Shown here: piece after piece, positions 1 through 6,918 of the stretch | How the letters are laid out: each line of letters begins with the position of its first letter | How positions within the stretch are numbered: the first letter of the stretch is position 1 | Origin: Chitinophagales bacterium | GTDB taxonomy: Bacteria > Bacteroidota > Bacteroidia > Chitinophagales > JADJOU01 | Length of the DNA: 64,000 bases | NCBI GenBank assembly: GCA_016787225.1 | Contig: JAEUUY010000005.1 | Span: 1-64,000 of the forward strand | Reading direction: 5' to 3' | Translations under genes and position numbers: made by a program | The notes under the pieces: generated by a model | Seen by the model: the letters and a program-made list of their open reading frames with translations, nothing else | Database searches by the model: none | Told to the model about the DNA's origin: nothing

Positions 1-126
1 CTGCATTAGAAAATGCAGAATCGATTAAGAATTTGTATTTCAATATTTTATAAATCTTGAAACAAATTCTAAATCGGGATAACCCCAACTAAATCATTTA
101 GTTCGCCACGTTGTGGCTTCTAATGA
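1..126. other. Intergenic edge, no gene seen
   Basis: No coding frame is supported here. Bases 1-18 form a perfect 7-bp hairpin (CTGCATT, loop AGAA, AATGCAG), and a second short stem (GCCAC/GTGGC) lies near 110-117. Neither is followed by a clear T-tract on the minus strand, so I do not call a terminator for the gene ending at 127. Confidence 0.4.
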
Positions 127-468
127 TTAATTTGGGTTAAATGGTTCAAACTCTAATTTTTCAAATAAATTGAGTGCATTTTCCCAATCACCTGCATACT
201 GATAAACGATAGCTAGTCGGAGTTCAGTTAAAAATACTAACTTTTCATCTGAAGAATCTTCCAAATCCAATAAAACTGATTTTAAGATATCCTCTGCAGC
301 TTGATAATTGCCATCTAAGCGATAAAGTTCTCCAAGTTTAGAACAGTATGATAAATGATTATCCTTCCTCAATTGACACCTAGACAAAGATTCTGAAACT
401 TCTTTTTCAAAGGTCGTTCGATCTACTATCTCATCTCGTAAAGTGTGAGGATTTATTCTAGTATACAT
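127..468 (-). CDS. Small TPR-like protein
   Basis: A 113-residue protein with two helix-turn-helix units typical of tetratricopeptide repeats: the segments around LGELYRLDGNYQAAEDIL and LRLAIVYQYAGDWENALNLF carry the small and aromatic residues of the TPR consensus. No signal peptide or membrane segment is seen, so a cytoplasmic protein-protein interaction role is likely. Its ATG (466-468) directly abuts the TAG stop (469-471) of the arginase-family gene, which suggests translational coupling at the end of the operon. The partner is unknown. Confidence 0.6.
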   Translation of the reverse strand: MYTRINPHTLRDEIVDRTTFEKEVSESLSRCQLRKDNHLSYCSKLGELYRLDGNYQAAEDILKSVLLDLEDSSDEKLVFLTELRLAIVYQYAGDWENALNLFEKLEFEPFNPN

Positions 469-1458
469 CTACTTTGTCTTAATAATTGAGGTAACAAGAT
501 AAGTTAGAAATTTCCCGACGATATAAGCATTTGCCTCATCTGGACTTCCTTCTGTCAAATGATAATATAATACTATTTTAGAAGTTGAAATTTTATAAAC
601 GAAATAGATGACTTCCTCTTCTGCAAAACCAACAGGTGTTTTTGCGGAGGTAGGCATATTTTTTACAGCATCTAAATCCAATTCTAAGCCAATCTCATTT
701 GAAAATTGATTTAAAAATTGATCTAGAGAAATTGAGGAATTTCTCAGCATATTATCAAAACTCTCAAAGAATAGATTTGGGTTTTGAGAAAAACTATCAA
801 GGATGGATTGATTATTATAATTTTCATGTAAACCCCAAACCCCATATCTTTCGATATAGTTTTCAGAGAAAGCGTAGCGAAACCCATTACCACTATGTCT
901 TCCCTCCTCTACCCTAAAATCAGCATGAGGATCAATATTTAACACATCAATTTTTTTATCTAAAGCTAGAGCTGTACCTTTTATATTTCCATAAGCATTA
1001 TTATGTCCTCCACCGATTATAATAGGTATTTTACCAGACATAACTATAGACTCAATAACAGGAACTACACGCTCATCTATTTTAGCGCAAAGTTCTCTGA
1101 GCTTATCTATGTTATTTACTTCCTTGGAAGCATTCTGTATATCAGTAACGAATATTTCACCCAATAAAAAAATAGCATCGCTAGCAATAAATTGATTGTT
1201 TTGAACATTGACAAAGTATGACAAAAAAGTATCATACGCTTTGTTTGCACCAGCCTTACCATAATTTGCTCTCACACCTACATCTTCACAAATTCCGAGG
1301 ATAATATACTTTGACTTCAGATTTTTTAGAACAGACAATAACTCTCGGCGATTCAATATGTCATTCTTGTTTATATCTAGACTTTGTCCTAGTTTATTCT
1401 CTCCAGAACGAACTGAAGTATACTTTTTTACCTTTTGAAAACTAGATTGTATAAGCAT
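469..1458 (-). CDS. Arginase/formimidoylglutamase-family hydrolase
   Basis: A ureohydrolase-fold enzyme with the binuclear manganese motifs in order: GGGHNN, NIDPHADFR and ELDLDAV. Family members hydrolyse guanidino or formimino groups (arginine, agmatine, formiminoglutamate). The open frame extends to 1503, but I prefer the ATG at 1456-1458, giving 329 residues (MLIQSSF...), because the longer form would overlap the upstream methyltransferase by 62 bases instead of 17. Formimidoylglutamase (histidine degradation) is the best guess, but no other hut gene is nearby, so the substrate is uncertain. Confidence 0.7.
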   Translation of the reverse strand: MLIQSSFQKVKKYTSVRSGENKLGQSLDINKNDILNRRELLSVLKNLKSKYIILGICEDVGVRANYGKAGANKAYDTFLSYFVNVQNNQFIASDAIFLLGEIFVTDIQNASKEVNNIDKLRELCAKIDERVVPVIESIVMSGKIPIIIGGGHNNAYGNIKGTALALDKKIDVLNIDPHADFRVEEGRHSGNGFRYAFSENYIERYGVWGLHENYNNQSILDSFSQNPNLFFESFDNMLRNSSISLDQFLNQFSNEIGLELDLDAVKNMPTSAKTPVGFAEEEVIYFVYKISTSKIVLYYHLTEGSPDEANAYIVGKFLTYLVTSIIKTK

Positions 1459-1993
1459 TATTTCTCGATTTAAAGTATTCCCAAAGGACAATAGTAGCTG
1501 CATTCGCTACATTTAAGGAATGTTTTGCGCCTACTTGTGGAATCTCTATACAAGCATCGACTATACGAAGAACTTCTTCTGATACTCCTTCGACTTCATT
1601 GCCTACTATTATAGCATATTTCCTATTCGTTTCAAACAAGTTGTTCTGCAATGTTTTGCTATCATGAGTTTGTTCTAGAGCCAAGATCATATAACCCTCA
1701 TTTTTTAAAAGGGTTATAGCTTCTCTAGCAGATTCTAAATAAACGGAAGGTACGGATAACTCTGCACCTAATGCTGTTTTTTGTAATTCTCTATTGTTTA
1801 TTTGACAAGTAATACCGCATAGATAAATAAAAGACACACCCATACCATCACCAGTTCGAAAGATTGATCCGACATTGAAAGCACTACGGACATTATCCAG
1901 AATCAAGACCAATCCACCTTGATGTTTCAAGGTATATTCTTCTTTTGAAATTCTATTTAATTCAGGCATCGTTTTCTTAATACTTCCATCCAT
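1442..1993 (-). CDS. TrmH/SpoU-family RNA methyltransferase
   Basis: A 183-residue SPOUT-class enzyme that transfers methyl from S-adenosylmethionine to RNA, probably a ribose 2'-O position in tRNA or rRNA. The three SpoU motifs are present: NVRSAFNVGSIFRTGDG near residue 34, IIVGNEVEGVS near 128, and IPQVGAKHSLNVANAATI near 151, which forms the trefoil-knot cofactor pocket. It lacks an N-terminal substrate-binding domain, so it is a minimal TrmH-type protein. It starts 10 bases after the glycosyltransferase stop and its end overlaps the hydrolase start, consistent with an operon. The target nucleotide cannot be read from sequence. Confidence 0.85.
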   Translation of the reverse strand: MDGSIKKTMPELNRISKEEYTLKHQGGLVLILDNVRSAFNVGSIFRTGDGMGVSFIYLCGITCQINNRELQKTALGAELSVPSVYLESAREAITLLKNEGYMILALEQTHDSKTLQNNLFETNRKYAIIVGNEVEGVSEEVLRIVDACIEIPQVGAKHSLNVANAATIVLWEYFKSRNNAYTI

Positions 1994-2003
1994 AATTCCT
2001 TAT

Positions 2004-3020
2004 TTAATGCAATAACTCACTAAAGTATCTACATTTAAAAATATAGTAATCAAGTAAGATATATTTTTTCATGGTGGTCTTTGGATAACCTTTATATTTT
2101 ATTTTAATTCGCTTCTCAATGAGTGTAGATAATGATAAGTAAAAAGAGCTATGAGCATGTATTATTGAACGAAATGTCAGTAAATTTTTGGTCTTAATGA
2201 TAGAATGAATAGCTGCTACTCCATCTAAGATCATGCGGGTAGGAAGTACAAATATCAAGTGTCGTTTTTTTAGATTTTTGAACAGATTAAACAAACTATT
2301 TCTAAAATTGAGATAAGATTTAAAATAGCTGCCATAGGGTAAGCTGCCTCCACCATAATGATAAACTACCGATTGGGGTATTACTTGTATCTTATAACCA
2401 TAGTTGTTAATTCGCCAGCACAAGTCTATTTCTTCTTGGTGCGCAAAATAATCTGAATCAAAACAACCTACTTCTCTAAAAACAGAATTCCTTACAAAAA
2501 AACAACAACCACTAGCCCAGAATATATCTACGACATCGTCATATTGACCCATATCTTCTTCTACATGATCGAAATATCTGCCGCGACAGACTGCATAGCC
2601 AAAGTGATCATAAAAACCTCCACTGCCGCCAGCATACTCAAACTTAGTTTTATTTTTATAATCCAAAACCTTGGGCTGAATCGCAGCTACATTCTCATGT
2701 TCATTGAAATGGTTCAAAATAGGTTGCAGCCAATGACCAGTTACTTCAATATCAGAATTGAGTAGGCACAATATTGGTTCTTTAATTTCTTTTAATCCAT
2801 GATTATAACCGCCGGCGAAGCCATAATTGTTTTTATTCTGTATAATTCCAACTTTAGCGAAATTTTCTCGCAAAAATGATACAGAATCATCGCTTGAATC
2901 ATTATCTATGACATAAATATTAGCTAAAGCCTCTGGTGTTCTATCTATTAATAATTGCAGAAACTGCTTTAAGAAAGCAATTCCATTCCAATTTAAAATG
3001 ACAATAGCACAAGGTTTCAT
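2004..3020 (-). CDS. Family 2 glycosyltransferase
   Basis: A 338-residue GT-A fold glycosyltransferase resembling rhamnosyltransferases. The N-terminus carries the nucleotide-sugar binding strand (AIVILNWNGIAFL) and the YVIDNDSSDDS segment. A DxD-like metal site lies in LCLLNSDIEV near residue 89, and FAHQEEIDLCWRI near 193 is the usual ED-type catalytic region. The C-terminal part is basic and hydrophobic, consistent with membrane association. It probably adds a sugar to an envelope polysaccharide or glycolipid. It lies in a tight minus-strand operon with a VOC protein and an RNA methyltransferase, which does not reveal the acceptor. Confidence 0.85.
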   Translation of the reverse strand: MKPCAIVILNWNGIAFLKQFLQLLIDRTPEALANIYVIDNDSSDDSVSFLRENFAKVGIIQNKNNYGFAGGYNHGLKEIKEPILCLLNSDIEVTGHWLQPILNHFNEHENVAAIQPKVLDYKNKTKFEYAGGSGGFYDHFGYAVCRGRYFDHVEEDMGQYDDVVDIFWASGCCFFVRNSVFREVGCFDSDYFAHQEEIDLCWRINNYGYKIQVIPQSVVYHYGGGSLPYGSYFKSYLNFRNSLFNLFKNLKKRHLIFVLPTRMILDGVAAIHSIIKTKNLLTFRSIIHAHSSFYLSLSTLIEKRIKIKYKGYPKTTMKKYILLDYYIFKCRYFSELLH

Positions 3021-3039
3021 TAATATTTCGAGCTATGAG

Positions 3040-3417
3040 CTATTTTGAATTGATTTTAGGTGGCTCCCAGAGCTCCAATTTATTCCCATCACAATCATCG
3101 AGCCATGCGAATTTACCATACTCACTTTCTTCACCCATATTGATTTCAATATTTTTCACTTTTAATTTTTCTATTAATTTCTCTAAATCATCCACCATCC
3201 AATTTATCATATACGACTGGTGCGAATGACAATAATTGGTTGATTCTGGAAAAACCGAAAATACTTGACTCTCATTTGAATCTATCTGTGCTATAGGCAA
3301 AATCGTTCCCCAATCCTCCATTTTAGTATCTAAGACATCTGCGTACCATTTTAGCAAACGAGGTTTATCTTGTGATTTTATAAATACTCCACCCAAGCCA
3401 ATAATTTTACCACTCAT
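3040..3417 (-). CDS. VOC-superfamily (glyoxalase-like) protein
   Basis: A 125-residue protein with the paired beta-alpha-beta-beta-beta modules of the vicinal oxygen chelate superfamily. It starts IGLGGVFIKSQDKPRLLKWYADVL and ends with the typical FAWLDDCDGNKLELWEPP, whose Glu is usually a metal ligand. Members include glyoxalase I, dioxygenases and antibiotic-resistance proteins; the substrate cannot be inferred. It is probably the first gene of the minus-strand operon running down to 127, since a -7 element lies just upstream. Confidence 0.75.
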   Translation of the reverse strand: MSGKIIGLGGVFIKSQDKPRLLKWYADVLDTKMEDWGTILPIAQIDSNESQVFSVFPESTNYCHSHQSYMINWMVDDLEKLIEKLKVKNIEINMGEESEYGKFAWLDDCDGNKLELWEPPKINSK

Positions 3418-3433
3418 AGAAATAATTGAATGA

Positions 3434-3441
3434 CAAAGCTA
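3434..3441 (-). promoter_or_regulatory. -7 promoter element for the VOC-to-TPR operon
   Basis: The minus strand reads TAGCTTTG, matching the Bacteroidota -7 consensus TAnnTTTG. It would start transcription near 3427, about 10 bases before the ATG at 3417. No convincing -33 TTG is seen. Confidence 0.45.
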
Positions 3442-3451
3442 GAAATATTTA

Positions 3452-3481
3452 TTGAAATTATGATGGATTAACGTATATTTG
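3452..3481 (+). promoter_or_regulatory. Promoter of the candidate ncRNA
   Basis: TTG at 3452-3454, then 19 bases, then TATATTTG at 3474-3481. This fits the Bacteroidota primary sigma consensus (TTG, 17-23 bases, TAnnTTTG). The expected start is about 3485-3488, exactly where the left arm of the closing helix of the RNA begins. Confidence 0.65.
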
Positions 3482-3485
3482 CACT

Positions 3486-3697
3486 AGCCATATAGATTTA
3501 TCGCGCTTGATCTCTATAAATTAAACACATGACGGGTCAAATGTCTAAAGGTGCAATGGCGGACTGACGGTTCGTGACTTGTCCGAACTTCCTACGATAA
3601 ATGTAGGAACTACAGTCAGATATACAAAGTGCCTAACTAGACGACCTAAATCTTGTAAACTCGGGTTGATCATAGCCCTGCTATATGGCTATTTTTT
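3486..3697 (+). ncRNA. Candidate structured non-coding RNA, about 210 nt
   Basis: The region has its own promoter and ends in a helix plus U-tract. The ends pair perfectly over 11 bp (3485-3495 with 3681-3691), followed by six T. Nested inside are 3508-3512 with 3668-3672, a 9-bp helix with a bulge (3535-3538 plus 3543-3547 with 3638-3646), 3564-3568 with 3615-3619, and two hairpins: 3570-3574/3584-3588 and a perfect 7-bp one at 3589-3595/3603-3609. No open frame fits. The closed-rod shape and size recall 6S RNA, but the branched middle differs and I do not recognise the family. It has no hallmark of tmRNA, RNase P or SRP RNA. The next gene is an FAH-family enzyme, then metK. Confidence 0.65.
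3681..3697 (+). terminator. Terminator formed by the ncRNA closing helix
   Basis: The right arm CTATATGGCTA is followed by TTTTTT (3692-3697). Its pairing partner is the 5' end of the RNA about 190 bases upstream. A nearby alternative stem was not found, so intrinsic termination would depend on the long-range closing helix. Confidence 0.5.
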
Positions 3698-3723
3698 AAC
3701 AATTACTTTTCTTCACATTCTAA

Positions 3724-4332
3724 ATGAAAATTTTCTGTATAGGTAGGAATTATGTTGACCATATTCACGAATTGAAAAATGAAATTCCTGAATCAATGGT
3801 TATATTTATGAAACCTGCTTCATCATTGCATGATATTTCAAAGTCTTGGTCACTGCCAAACTTCTCCAAGGATATTCACTATGAGTGCGAACTCGTCCTA
3901 AAGATAAGCAAACAGGGTAAAAATATTCCATTAGAAGAGGCTTTCAATTATTATGAAGAACTAAGTTTAGGTATCGATTTTACAGCTAGAGATATTCAAT
4001 CCAATCTAAAAGCCAAAGGACTACCATGGGAAAAAGCTAAAGCTTTTGATGGTTCTGCACTATTAGGTCACTTCGTTGCTAAAACTAAATTTGATTTAAA
4101 AAATTTGAGCTTTTCGTTGATAAAAAATGGAATGATGGTTCAGCATGGTAATACCAAGCAAATGATTCATTCATTTTCAAGTATCATATCTGAGTTATCT
4201 AGGTATTTCACATTGGAAACAAGCGACCTCATATTTACTGGAACCCCAGCGGGAGTAGGACCCATTCAATCCGGCGATGCATTTATCGGTAAAATGGAAG
4301 ATTTGGAAATCTTTCATTTTGATGTAAAATGA
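3724..4332 (+). CDS. Fumarylacetoacetate hydrolase-family protein
   Basis: A 202-residue single-domain FAH-fold protein of the YcgM/FAHD1 type. It begins KIFCIGRNYVDHIHEL and contains MVIFMKPASSLHD, HYECELVLKISK (the E-x-E metal ligands), ARDIQSNLKAKGLPWEKAKAFDGSALLG and LIFTGTPAGVGPIQSGD. Related enzymes are Mg-dependent acylpyruvate hydrolases or oxaloacetate decarboxylases of aromatic or central catabolism. The protein is near the minimum family length and looks intact. It begins 26 bases after the end of the ncRNA, and metK follows after 70 bases with its own -7 element. Confidence 0.8.
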   Translation: MKIFCIGRNYVDHIHELKNEIPESMVIFMKPASSLHDISKSWSLPNFSKDIHYECELVLKISKQGKNIPLEEAFNYYEELSLGIDFTARDIQSNLKAKGLPWEKAKAFDGSALLGHFVAKTKFDLKNLSFSLIKNGMMVQHGNTKQMIHSFSSIISELSRYFTLETSDLIFTGTPAGVGPIQSGDAFIGKMEDLEIFHFDVK

Positions 4333-4368
4333 GCTAAAATTTCAATCTAATATCTAAGTCAATTTTAT

Positions 4369-4376
4369 TAGATTTG
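4369..4376 (+). promoter_or_regulatory. -7 element upstream of metK
   Basis: TAGATTTG matches TAnnTTTG and would give a start near 4383, leaving a leader of about 20 bases. There is no room for a SAM riboswitch between this start and the metK ATG at 4403. Confidence 0.45.
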
Positions 4377-4402
4377 CGCCTTATTTTTATAATTAGAATA
4401 TT

Positions 4403-5656
4403 ATGCCATATTTATTTACTTCCGAATCCGTTTCCGAAGGACACCCCGATAAAGTATCTGACCAGATTTCAGATGCACTGATAGATCATTTTCTAGCTTA
4501 TGATGCTAACTCTAAGGTGGCTTGTGAAACTTTAGTAACAACAGGTCAAGTAGTATTAGCTGGCGAAGTTAAATCGAATGCTTACCTCGATGTACAATCT
4601 ATCGCAAGAGATGTAATCACTAAGATAGGCTATACTAAGAGTGAATATATGTTTGATGCTAGTTCATGTGGAGTGCTCTCAGCTATCCACGAGCAGTCAG
4701 CAGATATCAACCAAGGTGTAGAGCGCAAAAACCCTGAAGAACAAGGAGCTGGTGACCAAGGAATGATGTTTGGCTATGCGACCAACGAAACAGACAATTA
4801 TATGCCTTTAGCACTAGATATAGCGCATAAATTGCTTGAAGAGTTGGCTGTTTTACGCAGAGAAAATAACGAAATTAAGTATTTGAGACCTGATGCTAAA
4901 TCTCAGGTAACTATAGAATACTCAGATGATCATAAGCCAGTACGAATAGATACTATCGTGATATCGACACAGCATGACGACTTTGATGCTGACGAGAAAA
5001 TGCTCGCAAAAATCAAAGAGGATATGATAAATATACTCATTCCAAGAGTAAAAAAACAATTAAAACCTGAAATACAAGCGCTATTCAATGATAAAATTAC
5101 TTATCATATCAATCCAACTGGAAAATTTGTTATCGGTGGACCGCATGGCGATACAGGATTGACAGGTCGAAAAATCATCGTAGATACCTATGGCGGCAAA
5201 GGTGCGCATGGAGGTGGTGCATTTTCAGGTAAAGATCCAAGCAAGGTAGATAGAAGTGCGGCCTATGCTACTAGACATATCGCCAAGAATATGGTTGCTG
5301 CTGGGTTATGTGATGAGGTATTGGTTCAGGTATCTTATGCAATAGGTGTAGCCAAGCCATGTGGATTGTATATCAATACCTATGGTACTAGCAAGGTACA
5401 AATGAATGATGGTGAAATTGCAAGAAAAATAGAAGAGATTTTTGATTTAAGACCATATGCTATAGAGCAAAGATTGAAACTCAGAAACCCAATGTACCTC
5501 GAGTCTGCTGCATATGGACATATGGGTCGTAAAAACGAAGTAATTAAAAAGACATTCAATAAAGGTAAAGATAACGAAAAAACCATTGAAGTAGAGTTAT
5601 TTACATGGGAAAAGTTAGACTTTGTAGATAAAATCAAGTCTGCATTTTATTTATAA
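4403..5656 (+). CDS. metK: S-adenosylmethionine synthetase
   Basis: A 417-residue cytosolic enzyme that makes S-adenosylmethionine from methionine and ATP. It begins [22 protein letters not shown], with the catalytic His in GHPDK. It carries the two family signatures: [12 protein letters not shown] near residue 115 and [20 protein letters not shown] near 272, the P-loop-like glycine segment. The C-terminal half shows [11 protein letters not shown] and the family's terminal strand region. Length is slightly above the E. coli enzyme (384) owing to insertions typical of Bacteroidota. It is flanked by its own -7 element and a strong terminator, so it is probably monocistronic. Confidence 0.97.
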   Translation: MPYLFTSESVSEGHPDKVSDQISDALIDHFLAYDANSKVACETLVTTGQVVLAGEVKSNAYLDVQSIARDVITKIGYTKSEYMFDASSCGVLSAIHEQSADINQGVERKNPEEQGAGDQGMMFGYATNETDNYMPLALDIAHKLLEELAVLRRENNEIKYLRPDAKSQVTIEYSDDHKPVRIDTIVISTQHDDFDADEKMLAKIKEDMINILIPRVKKQLKPEIQALFNDKITYHINPTGKFVIGGPHGDTGLTGRKIIVDTYGGKGAHGGGAFSGKDPSKVDRSAAYATRHIAKNMVAAGLCDEVLVQVSYAIGVAKPCGLYINTYGTSKVQMNDGEIARKIEEIFDLRPYAIEQRLKLRNPMYLESAAYGHMGRKNEVIKKTFNKGKDNEKTIEVELFTWEKLDFVDKIKSAFYL

Positions 5657-5682
5657 GTACTAATAAAGTATACAATCTATTT

Positions 5683-5711
5683 AAAACCGCTCTACCTTGA
5701 GCGGTTTTTTT
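5683..5711 (+). terminator. metK terminator
   Basis: A perfect 10-bp stem (AAAACCGCTC / GAGCGGTTTT) with loop TACCTT and a continuing T-run through 5711, starting 27 bases after the metK stop. Confidence 0.9.
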
Positions 5712-5733
5712 ATGCAATATTCAAATAGAAGCC

Positions 5734-5741
5734 TATATTTG
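5734..5741 (+). promoter_or_regulatory. -7 element upstream of the GlsB-like gene
   Basis: TATATTTG lies just after the metK terminator and 29 bases before the ATG at 5770, giving a predicted start near 5748. This makes the small membrane protein a separate transcription unit. Confidence 0.5.
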
Positions 5742-5769
5742 TAATATTAACCCTTAAATTTAAAAAATT

Positions 5770-6051
5770 ATGATTGATTTTCATCTTATCTCAACACCTT
5801 TGTTAGGCTTAGTCGCTGGATTTATTGCTGGAAAAATTATGCCAGGAGAAGAACCAGGTGGTATATGGGGAACATTGACTTTCGGTATTATAGGCTCTTT
5901 TGTAGGTAGATTTGCCTTTAACAAATTAGGACTCTATGAGGATAATAATATTATGAGTCTCATAGCTAGTGTGGTCGGTGCATGTTTGATTATTTTTATC
6001 TGGAAAAAACTAATTGCTCCCAGACTAGGTGGAGGCAACGATGCGGCTTAG
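5770..6051 (+). CDS. GlsB/YeaQ/YmgE-family membrane protein
   Basis: A 93-residue inner-membrane protein with three hydrophobic segments and the family pattern: LVAGFIAGKIMPGEEPGGIWGTLTFGIIGSFVGR, then a central loop, then IASVVGACLIIFIWKKL. The family is called transglycosylase-associated or stress-response membrane protein, but its biochemical role is not settled. Glycine-rich helices suggest close packing in the membrane. It has its own -7 element and is followed by a strong terminator. Confidence 0.85.
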   Translation: MIDFHLISTPLLGLVAGFIAGKIMPGEEPGGIWGTLTFGIIGSFVGRFAFNKLGLYEDNNIMSLIASVVGACLIIFIWKKLIAPRLGGGNDAA

Positions 6052-6060
6052 CATTTATAA

Positions 6061-6097
6061 AAAAAATGGCTTCTCAATGAGAAGCCATTTTTTTTAT
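6061..6097. terminator. Bidirectional terminator between convergent genes
   Basis: A very strong stem: AAAAAATGGCTTCTC (6061-6075), loop AAT, GAGAAGCCATTTTTT (6079 onward). The A and T runs make it symmetrical, so it can stop transcription from both the GlsB-like gene and the minus-strand gene ending at 6124. Confidence 0.9.
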
Positions 6098-6123
6098 AAA
6101 TGTGTAATACAGAAATATATTAT

Positions 6124-6741
6124 TTAAAAACGTACTTTTAAATACATCCCTGCACTCATATTTCTCAATTGGTAGTCGCTAATGTCTCCATTTACTGAAT
6201 GCGGTATTAGGTAGGAAAAACTTAGACCTGGTTCGATATTCCTACCTATCAAGAATCCACAATTTAATCGAGGTGTAACCATAATAAGACTCCTCTTTAA
6301 CTTGAAACTATTATTTAAATTCGCATTGATTTCATCAACTTGAAAATAACCTAATCCAACTTTAAGGTCTGGTGTTACATTAAATCTACCTTCTCGCCAA
6401 ATAGTATATCCCGCAGCGACTCCAAAAAACGCTAATTGAGAGGTTGTAAAATTAAATACTTTATCACCGACAATAAAAAATCGATCCTTGGTAGCCATAT
6501 CACTGGCATACCCCCCGTAAATACCTACAAAAGCCTGATCCGTTAGGTTGTAATCGAACTGTCCGCTGGCATTAAACCCTACACCATTAAATCCAGTACG
6601 ACCCGTTACGTTCATAAAATTAACATCCGTTCGAACCGAATACCGAGTACCTCCATAATAGTTCTTCTTAATAACTGAATCACCTGAAGCTTTAACAGTT
6701 AAACTAAAGCCAAGTATTAATAAGAAAATTACATTTTTCAT
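6124..6741 (-). CDS. Small outer-membrane beta-barrel protein
   Basis: A 205-residue exported protein. It has an N-terminal signal peptide (MKNVIFLLILGFSLTVKA, cleaved near A18), then alternating amphipathic strands such as GVGFNASGQFDYNLTDQAFVGIYGGYASD and PRLNCGFLIGRNIEPGLSFSYLIP, and ends with an aromatic-terminated strand (MYLKVRF), the usual outer-membrane barrel ending. This resembles the porin-like or OmpW/OprF-like barrels common in Bacteroidota. No ligand can be inferred. It shares the terminator at 6061-6097 with the convergent GlsB-like gene. Confidence 0.7.
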   Translation of the reverse strand: MKNVIFLLILGFSLTVKASGDSVIKKNYYGGTRYSVRTDVNFMNVTGRTGFNGVGFNASGQFDYNLTDQAFVGIYGGYASDMATKDRFFIVGDKVFNFTTSQLAFFGVAAGYTIWREGRFNVTPDLKVGLGYFQVDEINANLNNSFKLKRSLIMVTPRLNCGFLIGRNIEPGLSFSYLIPHSVNGDISDYQLRNMSAGMYLKVRF

Positions 6742-6870
6742 GTGTTTATATTTTGATTTTTATTAATCACTTTCGATCTCCAAAAAATTAATGTTTCTTA
6801 GGTAGAAAGAAAATACATTAATTTGATGCTCATTTCATTATTGAATTTAAGTTTACGCTGATAACTAGAT

Positions 6871-6910
6871 AAAAAAAAGGCTTATTAAAGTTAAATAGAA
6901 TAAGCCTTTT
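6871..6910 (-). terminator. Terminator of the T9SS gene ending at 6919
   Basis: On the minus strand a 12-bp stem (AAAAGGCTTATT / AATAAGCCTTTT, 6899-6910 and 6875-6886) with a 12-base loop is followed by a T-run complementary to 6871-6878. It starts 9 bases after the stop codon. Confidence 0.85.
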
Positions 6911-6918
6911 ACAACATA

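Noticed and set aside
699-917. Small plus-strand open frame inside the arginase-family gene
   Set aside because: It is a shadow of a well-supported minus-strand gene with clear motifs.
4333-4402. SAM riboswitch upstream of metK
   Set aside because: Only about 70 bases separate the genes and the -7 element leaves a leader of roughly 20 bases, too short for any known SAM riboswitch.
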